Positions 12,186 to 23,979 of a stretch of 64,000 nt of DNA are shown here, one piece after another. How positions within the stretch are numbered: the first letter of the stretch is position 1; each line of letters begins with the position of its first letter. A program made the position numbers and the translations under genes. Below the pieces are notes generated by a model, which was not told the DNA's origin, ran no database searches, and was given only the letters and a program-made list of their open reading frames with translations. The stretch is from Vermamoeba vermiformis (Eukaryota > Tubulinea > Echinamoebida). The stretch covers positions 1-64,000 of the forward strand of contig JBEWZL010000193.1 in assembly GCA_045837725.1 (NCBI GenBank), written 5' to 3'.

Positions 12186-12325
12186 TGTTTTTGTTGTATT
12201 ATATAACATTAATGATACAGAATGCCAGCATTAGATACTTAGCGTTGAATAAAATTGACCGTCAAGTCCTGAAACACGTTGTCAGGCATTTGTCTATTGT
12301 CTTATCAATAAGAAGCACTAGATCA

Positions 12326-14048
12326 ATGTCAGAACTCAATTTTGAGCTGCCGAGCCCTGAATTGGGTCTCGCTTACGCAGCGATTATGACGATGGCTGCC
12401 ATCCCTATTTATATTGGATCTTTTCTTTCATTGAAACAGAAAAAAGGCGTAAGTAATATTTTTGACTTATAATATCACTAAGATCGGAATGCTCGATTCT
12501 TTAACGGTTAAATTACGGTGATTTTAAAAATAATTCAAAAAATAAATTCTTTGTTTGTCCTTAACAGTTTTAAGGGCTGTAAATTTACCTTTAAATATCT
12601 AGAATAATATTGTTAAAATTAATGCCAAATAATGCGAAGTAAACAGCTCAATGAAGTTTTGCAAAGTGCCTCGTCATCCATTCTTTCAACGGTCATATCT
12701 AATATTAGCTTAGCAGACTGAATCAATGAAATCTAAAGACGCCTTTATGTTCCCTGTCATTGCTAGCTGCTTCTTATTTGGTCTCTACCTCCTGTTCAAA
12801 ACACTCAATCCCGATCTGATCAACATGCTGCTTACCCTCTACTTTATGTTATTTGGTATTGCTGCTATGGGCGAGACCTTCAAGCCACTTATGTACACCG
12901 TATTGCCTAAGAACGTTCTCAAGTCCTTGCGCGGTGGCTACTCCATCGATCGCAAAATTCCTTTTAAGGCTGGTAAGCTTCTATTTTGCATGGCTTAGTA
13001 TATTATTATATATACTCGTGCATAATATCGATATGTTATGAATTTGCAATCGAGGCTGATTATAGTTCGTAGAAAACTTGAAGTTCAAGTTCACCAACGT
13101 GGATGTGCTTAGCTTCGGTCTCGCAGCAGTGGTTGGAATTTGGTACCTTGCTACTAAGCATTGGATCGCTAATAACATCATTGGTCTTGCTTTCTGCATT
13201 CAAGGTATCTCGCTCATGTCTTTGGGTCAATACAAGATCGCGTGCATTTTGTTGGTACGTAACAGCATTGATATTCCGTATTAAAACCATAATACCACAA
13301 TAATACACATTAATCAATACGCTTACATCATTCAAGTTGAAGATAGACGAAATAACGGATAATGCGCATCCGCTACTTGAAATATTAATTATGACTGACT
13401 AGGGCGGTCTGTTCTTCTACGACATCTTTTGGGTGTTCGGCACTGAAGTCATGGTCACTGTTGCCAAGTCGTTCGATGCGCCCATTAAGCTCTTGTTCCC
13501 CAAGAACTTGTTCGATCCCCTTCGTGAACCGGGCAAAGGACTTTCCATGCTTGGCTTGGGTGATATCGTATTGCCTGGTAAGTTCATATTTATTCTATCA
13601 TATACAACCATCGCGGATATAAATTGAAGTGAGAGAAAGTGGTTTCGAGATCAGATCACGTTGCAAGGTAGCAGATCGAGAGACTTACGGTTACTTTCGT
13701 AGGTGTTCTGATTGCATTCTTGTTGCGCTACGACGCTCACCGTGCCGGCCGCAAGATCAACTTTGCCAAGCCATACTTCCAGACCACTTTCATTGCCTAC
13801 GTGCTCGGTCTCTTTACCACCATGTTCGTCATGCACACGTTCAAAGCCGCTCAGGTACGCCACTACAAATAATAGCACAACAACGATACGAATGTGTTGT
13901 AATAACTTATATTATATAGCCTGCGTTGTTGTACTTGGTTCCCGCTTGCCTTGGTGCCTCGTTCTTGTTGTCCATGAAGCTCAGTGACAGTGCGAATCTG
14001 TTGGCTTACGACGAAAGCGAGAAGCCTGAGGATGCTAAGAAAGAATAA
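12326..14048 (+). CDS. Signal peptide peptidase (intramembrane aspartyl protease)
   Basis: GxGD-type protease of the ER membrane that cleaves leftover signal peptides and other type II membrane segments. The catalytic motifs are all present: FFYDIFWVFGT (YD, near 13420), LGLGDIVLPG (GxGD, near 13555) and QPALLYLVPA (PAL, near 13925). Around nine hydrophobic segments are visible. The C-terminus, EKPEDAKKE, has the lysine-rich end typical of SPP, compatible with ER retrieval. The start at 12326 (MSELNFELPSPELGLAY) gives a normal N-terminus; an upstream in-frame ATG at 12185 would add 47 atypical residues. The first intron is long for this genome, about 268 nt (12449-12716), while the others are about 70-130 nt. 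All motifs and the length fit an active enzyme. Confidence 0.93.
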
Positions 14049-14181
14049 GATCGATATGTGCACTTAACATATGTATTACTCGAATGTAAAACTCAAGTTC
14101 AAAACTTAATCGCTCGGTGCGAGTCAAATCCGGAATTTGATTTTATTTCTTTTCAGATCTTCATTTTACAGCAATACAACA

Positions 14182-14663
14182 ATGACCATCATTTCTGGTG
14201 CTACTATTGTTACTTTATTGTGCGTACCAACTCTTTTGTACAGCGCTGCCAGCTTGGTTACTGGACGAGTAAGTCACATGCAACATCCGTTGTTATAATT
14301 GTATTATTGATTTAAATATCGCACATTGTGCTCATAAAAATTATAAATAATAACAATATTACTGATGGTCCCCGTGCAACTGCAGATAAAAAAACTAGCC
14401 GACATAATTATTCTTAAAATAATTACCACACGCTTAAATAATCGTGCATAAATATTATTTAATATTACGTACTATTATTACAATCAATATTGCGTGTTAT
14501 TATGATATTTGAAGTGGATTAGATATTTCTCAAATAATTATTATTTAACCTCGATCTGCAGAAACGCCACCACTGCCACGATGGTGTAGGACGAATGTTA
14601 TATGCACGTGATAATGCTATTCGTAAAGAACAAAAACAACTAGCAAAAGAGAAGAAACAATAG
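14182..14663 (+). CDS. Tiny single-pass membrane protein
   Basis: Two exons give about 62 residues. Exon 1 encodes MTIISGATIVTLLCVPTLLY and ASLVTGR, a single transmembrane helix at the extreme N-terminus. A long intron of about 290 nt ends at TCTGCAG near 14561. Exon 2 encodes KRHHCHDGVGRMLYARD and a Lys/Glu-rich helix ending KEKKQ. The splice keeps frame. The gene starts 133 bp after the signal peptide peptidase stop. The form, a short hydrophobic anchor with a basic cytosolic helix, resembles small subunits of ER or mitochondrial membrane complexes, but I recognise no family and infer no function. Confidence 0.55.
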
Positions 14664-14866
14664 TAGATTCCGCTCATCTTGATCAAAGCACGAACAATCA
14701 CTATTATATTAACTTAATATCCACATAACTCTTGTAATAAATTTCTCATTTCAAAATTTCAACAAACACAATACGAAGCCGGATGCAGATGCGCAACAAA
14801 AATCTTCCCAACAACGGTCACAAACAACAAAAGGGATCTTGCAGCCAAAGCTACGTTCAAAAAAAA

Positions 14867-17751
14867 TTACATTATATTACACGAAGCACAACAACCAGGC
14901 TCTATCGGCTTGTGTTGCATGCCTGCTGTATTCCAGCCTTGACCGCGCTCCATGGCGTTGTAGCGCATGTCCTCGGAGTCCGCTAACAACGGTGCTCGCA
15001 GCGAGTCTTGCGGCACAACACGCGTCGAGCCAGGCCGTGACGACGGAGAGGTCTGAGTAGGCTGCGGCAGTGCGCTTGAGGACGCTGTGTTGGACGTGTA
15101 GCTGAATGGCGCGTTGTATGCCGTGACAACTTTGAGCGAGTCTGTGTCTGTGTTGCTGTTGAGGGGTGCATCCTGATTGGTCTGTTTGTTCTCCGCGGTA
15201 TCTAATGCAGTGTTAGTACTGAGGGGATCATGCACTACTGAGCCTGTCGGACTTGTTGAACTGAGTGTGGAGCCAGGCTGGAGCGAAGAACGAGGACTAA
15301 CTGTTCGGCTCAGTGATGACTCTGAAGCACTAATTGAATCATCTTCTATTGATCGCACTGACTTTAAGTGCTGTTTGTCGATTTTACTTGGTCGGTCACG
15401 CGTCAACCGCTCTTCGTTCTCAACTTGGTTCGGCTGCACAAACATTAGTAATCGCTCTATCCGGTTCATGTTTACGCAATATTAAGTACTCACCTCGGCT
15501 TGTAATTTTTCAGGTGCGACTGTGAACATCTTCCAAAAGAAACTGAAAACAAGTTGGTCAGAAGGTGCGTCTCACGTGTGGTCGAAACCTAAGACTTACC
15601 TAGTAATGCGTTTTGTGGTCTGAATTTGAGTACTTCGCTTGTTAACGAGGTTCGGATCTAGTGCGACTAATTGTTCGATAACTTGGTTCATGTCTTTCAT
15701 CCATTCTTGTTTCTCTTTCGGCGAGGCAGCAAACACCGTGTACGTCTTTTTCACGCCGACAATTTGCCATGCGTTTTGTAAATCTATGGATATACTATTA
15801 GATATACTTTATATTGCCTATTAATCTTACCATCTGAGTCCGGCAAGTCTCGGATCCAAGTGGTTCCCATAGGTACTTTGCCTATCAGCCGTTTAGTATG
15901 GTTATAAATGTAGAGTGGTCTAACCTACCTTTAAGCGTGAAGTTGGCACCTAGATTCTTTTTATATGCGTATATCAGCATATCGTTAAATAAGAAGTAAT
16001 AAGTTTCGACGACAAATCTGCTCGTCACTTTCATCAATCGACCTTCGCGCACAAATTTACGAGCAGGATCCATCAAGTTCTATTTATAATATAATTAGCA
16101 AGTGTTGATATAATCGATATCGTATTGTTTTTGAGCGTACCAGTTGCCATCCAAACGCCTGTTCAATGCGCAAAAGTTGATCCATGCGCGTGGCCTGTTT
16201 GATGCTGTCATTGACGTGATTAGCGACTTCTTGCAACTGATCCAGTGCTTGTTTAATGTTGTTGTAATCGGGATGTGTCGGCCACGTGTACTTCAACAAT
16301 TCCTACATGTCAAAGTGTCAACAGCGCGTGTCAAACGTGTCATATTCCTGTATTTACCTTTAATAACAAAATATATCTTGGCACTCTGAAATAAAAACAG
16401 TTAATGAACTATAGATACGAATATGATATTAGATTATAGGGGCACGTACCGTTGAATAGGCATAATCAGAAAACTTGATAATGAGAAGTCAGCGCGATCT
16501 TTTGTCATAGTCATTGGATCATCCAACACACTCGACGCTGTCTGTAATTATAAACAGCATTAATTGTGTGGTACAAAGAATTATAATAAAAATAAAAATA
16601 TTGAATCAATTATTAAAGCGCGACAGAAGGGCGTTAAACGATAATAATAAGAGTGATAAAGGACTTACTTCTAAAAACTGAACGAATTGAGGATTTTCTT
16701 TGGTTTTTTGTTTGATGAGCACCACTGACTTTTCATAATCGTGGCAATACACCGAGTACATTTTAAAGAACGACGCCTATAAATTTATACTTAGCCCGAC
16801 AGGCACTATCATAATATATATGAATTAGTCTTACCATCTTCAAGAACACGTCGCCAATCTTCTGCGAATTGGTCCACACGGCCATGCGCAATTTGATTTC
16901 TTTGAGCAGCTCCATATTTAAGTTTAAAATTATTTCTAAATTAGAAAACAACTGGTCCACTTCTTGTTGGGTCAAAACGGGCGTTGGCGTCGCGGCCATT
17001 GATCGTAGTGGTTGCACGTAGACCTAAAAATAGAAAATATTTAATTAAATGAAATATTGTAGCTTAATTTAAGCAAAATAATGTATATAAATTAATTGTT
17101 AAATTATTACTGAATTTAATAATTATTTAATTGAAGTGTCAGTTAAGAATGCTGGTCCATAAAGTGACACAAATGACGCATACAAATTAATTACACGCCT
17201 TAATAAAGTCGCTTATGTAACAGTTTATTATAATTACTTACGCCTAATAAGGTGCGAAGTCCATGGACGTAACTTTCTTCAGTTTGAAGGATCTCATCTG
17301 CAACTTTATTTCTAAATCGGATGTATCGTGCTTAATATTATAAATATTATCGTTAGTGCGAGGTAAATAAGACAACCGAGTTGAATGATATTTCAATTAT
17401 TTTCTAGCGGGATCTGAATGAAGAAACATTTTTAGAATGGTTCATTAACTTACCAAATAGTTCTGATAATTTATTTTGCGCTATTTTACTCCTAATACGT
17501 GCTTGGATTATAATTATTGACTCTAGACGCTTCTGAAAATACATAAAAATGTTAGATCGACACTGTCAATTTTAACAATTAAATGTATCGTTATTACGTA
17601 CGTCTTCCTCATCATTATTATTTTCTATATTATCTTCTGTAATTTCTGTTTCAATTGGTGCAATTTCCACTTTGCGATCTTGCGTAATATTTTCGGTACT
17701 GATTTCTGATGATTCGTTTGAATTATCGATATTAGGTTCGTGATCCTCCAT
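14867..17751 (-). CDS. DH-PH Rho guanine-nucleotide exchange factor with C-terminal CaaX box
   Basis: Exchange factor for a Rho/Rac-family GTPase. The start is ATG at 17751 (MEDHEPNIDNSNESSE), followed by an acidic N-terminus. The DH domain spans about 17270-16090: EVDQLFSNLEIILNLNMELL, then WPTHPDYNNIKQALDQLQEV and VNDSIKQATR. The PH domain (16076-15610) has VREGRLMKVTSRFV, YYFLFNDMLIYAYKK and VFAASPKEKQEWMKDMN. The tail is Ser/Thr-rich and low-complexity and ends CCASCNIM. The last four residues, CNIM, form a CaaX prenylation signal, and the nearby cysteines are candidates for palmitoylation, so the protein is probably membrane-anchored. More than ten short introns are present. The 17787 ATG seen in the same frame lies upstream of the likely start. 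The DH-PH call is firm; the target GTPase is unknown. Confidence 0.87.
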
Positions 17752-18332
17752 ATTGGTGTTGCGTTTAACACTATAAAGTAATAACAATTTGGTTTTGAGA
17801 ACGAAAAGTCGGCTGCGCTTTCAAACCGCGAAAAATTTAGCACTCAGCAGTCGCATTGGTGTTGACGAATTCAGATAGGGGATAATACGACTATTGTGTA
17901 ATATTAATGAGCACTTGAAAATAGGACCTTAGGAGCGCATTCACATTTAATGCTGGAATTTAGATCGAGATCGGAGAATAAAGTACGTTACTAAGAGATA
18001 ATTTGTAAATTGCCCCGTAAAAATATTAATAAACTACGATCATGTTTGAGCATGAATGGACAGAACGATATCTTAATATTCAACCGAACCCCAGTTGGAT
18101 TTGTCTTTTCCGCGGTGATCCGCGGTATTGCCATGTCATATTTTTGACTTTGATAGTACCAAAATGATTTTCATGCAGGATGCTATCGTGTTGCTAGCAA
18201 GTAAAGCTGAAAATTAAATCAGCACGCACGAGAAATTCCAAATTAAGCAATTTTTCGAGGTTCCAGTTGCTTCTGACTATTTTCTGCCGCTAATGTTATC
18301 AACGCGTTTATAGAGTAACACAGTGGTATTCT
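17752..18332. other. Intergenic region between divergent genes
   Basis: This 580-bp stretch separates the RhoGEF start (minus) from the F-box/FIST start (plus). I see no convincing ORF, RNA gene or repeat. It presumably carries both promoters. Confidence 0.5.
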
Positions 18333-21151
18333 ATGGCCGAACCTCCGCGCAAGAAATTCAAGTAAGCTCAAAATTAATTTATTATCGAGATCCGTCGTAC
18401 CGAAGTTGATTTCAAATTGCGTGCGCGTAATTCGAAATATCATGATTATATTTATTAAGGTACTAACAACGTGCGTTAGAGCGCATCATAACATGGAGCA
18501 AACTCAAGTCCTTTTAATGGATCAAATCCCTCCAGAAATTATTATCAATATTATGGAGTGGCTCAACTGGCGTGAGTTAAGCATAGTAGCAGCGGTATGT
18601 ATAATTTCCATAATATTAGAAGGTCGCGTGGCCTTCTTTTTCTTACAGATCTTTCAAAACTGGTTCACACTGGGACCGGACACATCGTCCTCTATTTAAA
18701 TTCGATCGTCATAACTCGTATTTATACTATAGTATTCGTAGGTTAATAGGCGATGGAGTTTTATCGTCAAACGCTTACTTGAGCGCTCTGCGTGGGTTTC
18801 AACGCTATCGCAAAATCAAGATCTTGCTACAGCAGTCAAAGAATGTTTCGATAACCTAGATAGGCGATTGCACTCGAGGTAAGAAATATTATATAATATT
18901 TCAAGCTTGATAGATCGATAATGTAACTTCAATGGGACTTTGCAATTCAAAAAAAGTTGTCACATTGCATTAATTTCGTTAAATAATTAGTTAATTTGAC
19001 AATCTTATCATTCATTATGGGTCATAATATCGATTTAATGCAATGATCGATTTTCTGCGTAATGCGGCGGATTGTAACTAAATTTTCGGAACACATCCGA
19101 TTTAAAGATGCTCATCAAAGCTTAAAAAGTCATTATATCCTTCATCTTTAATAAGGACATATTATTTATTCACATATAAAGAACGAGAATTTCGAAAACC
19201 GCATCAATAATTATTCCTTTCTGTCTTTAGGCCGAATATCGGATTTTTATTTGTTTCGTCGTTCTATTACGAAGAATTCAATTCCCTTAAGGACCTAATT
19301 ACCGCGCGAGTGCCTAGCAGTGGATTTCAACTCATTGGATGTTCCGCTGTTGGTGTAATTGGTACGCACCATGAAACACATCTGCCGCATGAAATTGAAG
19401 ATGGTCAACCAGCTGTTTCAGTAACTTTGGTACGTTACTTAATATTATACTATCAAGACCATTTTTTTTGCCAAATTTAGAAAGATTACCTTTGTTTTTA
19501 CGTTTCAATTTCAAATTTGATTTTTTTGAGCATTCGTTCTATGGGCCTTTTCCCAGCGAAACAAATACAATCATATTAAATTAATTGTGAGCATTTATAA
19601 TTGGTTGAATAGACTAACAAATCCTCCTTAGGCAAAATTACCCGATGTTGAAATTCAAGCCTATTCCGTGGCCGAGAAAATTATTTCAAAAGCTGCGTAC
19701 AACAGTCAAATCCAGATTTATCCGCCAGCCAAGGACAGCGATCACGAAGACCTTGCCGGCGATGAAGAGTTCAAACTGAATAGCAGCGCTGAACGAAACA
19801 AACCGAAACGAAACAGCAAACAACGAGCGATGCTGCACTCAATGAAAGTGTCGATGGAGATCGATTCTGCCAATGAAATTGATTGGACCTCGTTTGTCGT
19901 GTTAGGTACGTACTAGTATTTTGATCGGAGTTTGCCATGATACTTTGTTGACACGTGTCATTCGATAGCTGTACCCTCGCGAGGGGCGCACACCTACGTA
20001 ACAAAGCTACAAGAGGCGCGTCAACGGAGTGTCATCGTTGGTGGCTTTGCATCGGGCTACGAGACAGACGACATTGTGTTGTTCCTGTTGAACGACAATC
20101 GCGAGCTCAAGTTCGTTCATCGTAGCGGCATAGTGGGCCTGGCGATTGGCGGGGCAATAGATTTGAACGGCATGTCTGCGCGTGGCTGCAAGCCTTTGAC
20201 TCCTGTCTACAAAGTGACGCAAGGCGAGAAAAGCACGATCATGGAGCTCGAGAAACATGACCCTGAGAACCCGAGCAAGCTAGTCCCGGCCAATTTACTG
20301 CTCGACGTGTACGAACACGATGAAAGCATGCAGGTACGTATCGGTGCACAAAGTGACACTTTGATGGTGACATTTTTGACATGTTCCTTGATCAAGGGTC
20401 CCTTCTGTGATTCATTTGGACAATGACAAAAATTATAGATCTTACCACGTGCTAGTATATCGATTGAAATTAATGTTATACTATTTTAGAACCGACAAAT
20501 ATTCATTGGAATCAGCCCTCGTCCACCATCAAAGCCAGATCCGCTCAATCCCGATGACTCCCCGGTCGATGAATTCACATTACACGCGATACTGAAGATC
20601 ACACTCGATCAGCACATGGTTGTTTCATATCCTAAGATAGAGAACCATTATGTACAGTTATTTGTGTTGGATCCACAGGCATCCGAACATGGTAAAATAG
20701 ACCTGGATCTGGATCGACTGAACAACACTAACACTGCTTTGTATACAGATGTGTCACATGGCTTACAAGCCTTTGCACGCAATCAAATGAAGAACAGTTC
20801 AAGCGACGCTATTCTCGGTGGCCTATTGTTCCAATGTACTGCACGCGGCAAAGATTTTTACAACAAACCAAACGTCGATTCAACGCTATTTAAGGTACGT
20901 CCTGGCTACATATCACTAATTATACCTATCTAACGCTTTAAATATTATAGCGCACGTTCCCGCAGCTTTCAATCGCTGGATTTTTCGCCGCGGGTGAAAT
21001 TGGACCAGTGGCCATTGGTGGCGGCATTATCAATCGCAGTTCAAAATCGTTGAAAGTGAACACGCAGACAGTGCAAGCGACAGTTCAGGGCTTCACTAGC
21101 GTGTTCGGCGTGTTTTCAGCTAAGCCTTGGAATCGCATGCAAATTGTTTAA
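18333..21151 (+). CDS. FBXO22-like F-box and FIST-domain protein
   Basis: Substrate receptor of an SCF (Skp1-Cullin-F-box) ubiquitin ligase. The likely start at 18333 encodes MAEPPRKKFK with a basic, nuclear-signal-like stretch, spliced to the exon with MEQTQVLLMDQIPPEIIINI; that second ATG at 18493 is the fallback. The F-box continues across an intron as AAVNRRWSFIVKRLLERSAW. FIST-N follows (IGFLFVSSFYYEEFNSLKDL, then LIGCSAVGVIG). FIST-C ends with SIAGFFAAGEIGPVAIGG, the characteristic G-E-I-G-P motif. Human FBXO22 has the same order (F-box, FIST-N, FIST-C) and drives KDM4 and p53-linked turnover; whether those targets apply here is unknown. Two introns are unusually long for this genome (about 345 nt at 18883-19231 and 200 nt at 19431-19631). 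Confidence 0.88.
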
Positions 21152-21332
21152 TTTATTTTCGGTCCTTTTTTGTACATATTAGAGTTAATAGAAGTGCTTT
21201 TATTTCGTAGAATAGTATTTATCGATTACTTTACATTTTCAAGTCGTTTTTGGTGGGGTTAACTAATGTAGGCAATTATTTGTACCTACATCAACAGAAA
21301 ATAATTATTCGTTTTATTCTCAACACAGCACC

Positions 21333-21741
21333 ATGTGGCTATTATTAATGCTTAGTGTGCTGGTATTTACCGGTGTATTTTCGCAACTCTATGTAGCGCG
21401 CTTGGAAACTGAAAACGGTGCATCCGGCACCATGTTGGAAGTGGATCCGAGTTCTGTTACTGGAATACACAATGTGACTTTAAACAAGAAATTTCCGCTT
21501 CTGCCATATTTAAAGGACTGCGGTCATCCGTTCGTGGTGTTCTCTCCATTTACAGACTTGGTCGGTTGGATGTGGTCGAGAGCTCATCGTTATCTACACT
21601 CAAGACCCTATCACCTACAAACCGGGAATTGTATTGGACTAGAGTATTTCTGAACGTAATGGACTCGTCATTGGTGCCGCTCAAGTTTTTCTACACCTTG
21701 AAATTGAGGTTGTCGAGAGAGGCAAACAGGCGCACCTCTAA
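21333..21741 (+). pseudogene. Broken gene for a small secreted protein
   Basis: The ATG at 21333 opens a signal peptide (MWLLLMLSVLVFTGVFSQ) and a short ectodomain (LYVARLETENGASG, then NKKFPLLPYLKDCGHPF). From about 21550 the coding-looking frame is shifted by one: GRELIVIYTQDPITYKPG, an in-frame TAG, then ERNGLVIGAAQVFLHLEIEV and a stop at 21741. No intron of normal size reconciles the frames, so the copy appears broken by a frame change and a stop, or the assembly has an error here. I recognise no family. It converges on the F-box/SAM-like gene, with 44 bp between the ends, and that gene also has a frame problem near its 3' end. Confidence 0.5.
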
Positions 21742-21785
21742 CAACGATAACGTCAAGTGTCCGAGTGTATCTTTTCCATAGACTT

Positions 21786-22801
21786 CTAATCTTCGTATGA
21801 TTCATACATTTTGTTACCTGAAAATGGCAGAATTTGTTAGTAGCTAGGAAAAACTCGAGTTTGGATTTGGATTTATGTTACCTTCGTCTCTTCTGCGCTT
21901 CTTTGGCTTCAGTTTTTTGGTCTCATCCCACAACTTCCGCAATGAACTGGGCTGAATCTTCTCCTGCGCAATAGTGTTTTTGTAATCTCGAAGAAGGTCT
22001 TCAACTTTTGAATAAGCAAGAAGTGCCTTGGTGTCTACTTGTTACAGACTTCTTCATTATTTCGATCTCGGCCCACAACTTCCGCAATAACAGCTTTGAA
22101 ATCCTCTTCTGCTCTGTATATTCTTTGAAATCATCTAAAAGCTCTTCGAAGCTTTGGTACGTAATAAGGGCTTCGACGGAAAAGTTCAAGACTTTTCGCA
22201 CCCAAATCGCAACTCGTCTCTGGTGCCAATCAAGCTGCGGTGTGGTGTCTTTAGTTATATTGACACGTGCCCATTCCGCCAATTGCTCTTCAGACCACTT
22301 TTCAACAGGGAGAGTCCAATCAAAAGACGTATCTGCGATTTTAATTTAAAAATATGTTTATTAACATAATTATTTGCGACAAGCGGGTATTTAAGTGAGA
22401 CAAAAACGAAGATTCCGAATTTTTCGGGCAAGTATTTTAATCGCCGTAGCAGATACTGCAGTGAATAAATAAATTATAATATATTATATATACCAATTGG
22501 TACTAAATGCCATCTAATTTACCGTTTATATTATGCCGTTATTATATAGAAACTTACTACGCAAATAAAATTGCCTCCAAGTCTCGTCTAATTTTTTTAA
22601 AACCCAATCTGACTCTGGAAAATAATCTCTGCATTTAGCGCGCCAAACACTTCCTTCATCGTATACTAATGCATTAGTAAATTTCGATAACGGCGGCATC
22701 GAGGCTGTAAGTGTTTTAGCGTCGCAGCGGATGAGGATGTGTTCTTGAAGTTCCAGCGGTAGCTCTTCAAAATGAAATATTGCATCGTTTTTTTCTTCCA
22801 T
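21786..22801 (-). CDS. F-box protein with repeated SAM-like C-terminal modules
   Basis: The start is ATG at 22801 (MEEKNDAIFHFEEL). Exon 1 is an F-box (FEELPLELQEHIL, then GSVWRAKCRDYF) ending FYLR before the donor at about 22554. After a ~215-nt intron, exon 2 reads TSFDWTLPVEKWSEEQLAEW, a SAM-like start, followed by a helical module, EALITYQSFEELLDDF and RKLWAEIEIMKK. A second, related module follows (ALLAYSKVEDLLRDYKNT, then LRKLWDETKKLKPKKRR). The two modules are about 40% alike and appear to be a tandem duplication. Between them the frame shifts by one with no clean GT-AG solution, so the C-terminal part may be broken or use an unusual junction. A short last exon ends KMYESYED. The first exon is nearly the same as that of the gene at 42224. 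Confidence 0.6.
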
Positions 22802-23099
22802 AATTAAATAAGAAATTGCCGAAATACTTCTTGTGGTATCAAACAACAACGTAGACGAAAGAAACGTTAAAAAGGGCACGTAAAATCGAAAGATGCAAAC
22901 ATTCGGAAAAAAGGCACAGACATTCAGAAATTGTTAAATAAAGACACAGCGAGTCTGAAAAGCTTTTGCTTCGTCAGTTGGGTAGGTACGTGACTGGTCA
23001 GTTAAATAATTCGTCCTTCCTCCTATTCGTTGAGCGCAAAGCGTTTCCTATTCGCACATTTACGACAGCCAGATAATTATTTAGTAAAATTAAAATGAA

Positions 23100-23444
23100 T
23101 TAGGGAAGTTTCTTTTTATCATACTCAAGTTGCTGTACAAGGTAATTTGAAGGTTGCTTGCTATTCTTATGGTTTACTTCCATTTTTGGCATGGCGATCA
23201 TATGTTTAATGGTTCTGCGTATTGATGAACAATGCAAGGCTCTGGTCGTGTAATATCGAGCTCGTAAGTATTCTGAATACAGAGCAAGATACATTGCACG
23301 TGTTCTAATGCGGTTGACGTACTGACTTGTTCGATCTTCTGTAAATGTGCCGAGGTGAGCTGCAGATTTTTTTATACAATTAAAATATTGAATAAAAATG
23401 GAAGAAGACGTAATTGTAAGCGTGGCACTACTTTTGGTGTTCAA
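23100..23444 (-). CDS. Hypothetical basic protein or exon, unrecognised
   Basis: An open stretch on the minus strand reads AHLGTFTEDRTSQYVNRI, then RTRAMYLALYSEYLRARYY and MPKMEVNHKNSKQ, ending in TAA at 23100. Its composition looks coding and it follows a plausible TCTGCAG acceptor near 23363, so the upstream MNTKSSATL stretch may be intron. No upstream exon is found with confidence. It might be a small orphan gene, a remnant or the last exon of a lost gene. Flanks 22802-23099 and 23445-23979 show no gene, RNA or repeat that I can support. Confidence 0.3.
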   Translation of the reverse strand: MNTKSSATLTITSSSIFIQYFNCIKKSAAHLGTFTEDRTSQYVNRIRTRAMYLALYSEYLRARYYTTRALHCSSIRRTIKHMIAMPKMEVNHKNSKQPSNYLVQQLEYDKKKLP

Positions 23445-23979
23445 CTAAATTTTAAAATTGTTTTCAATTCGGATCAAATCTTGACTACTCGACTTCCAGC
23501 CCTTTTGCCTCAATTATTTATTATTTATTTTAAATAATTTTTTTACAGAATTTCAGCTTTAGGGGTGACTCTCGATCAGAAATAAGGCGCCGAGCTGAAG
23601 CAAGTTACACCAAAGCAATTTCAGCCTGATTTCCTTGTTTGTTGTAACTAGCTTACTCACTATCGTAATAATATTATATTTGTTAAGCATTTCGATTCAC
23701 CAGCTGTGCGTTTCCAATTTCGGTCTGGCTGCTTCCACGACGAACCAGAAAAATTCATTGCACGAACACCAACGCTTGGGAGGCTACTAATTGAGTCCTA
23801 AGCCTTTTAGCATAGTTTAATTTTTCGTGTTCAGCGATCAGACCGTTTGTGAACTTCGCAGCTTGGGATAGGTAATTCTTATCATTTTCCAAGTTCGGAC
23901 CAAATTTCGCGCCCTGCCTGCACAACGCGATCATCTTTTACAAGATTGCACGTGTAAAACAGCAAAGGATTTGGTGAAA

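Noticed and set aside
12185-12325. Upstream ATG for the signal peptide peptidase
   Set aside because: It would add 47 residues without family support; the ATG at 12326 gives the usual N-terminus.
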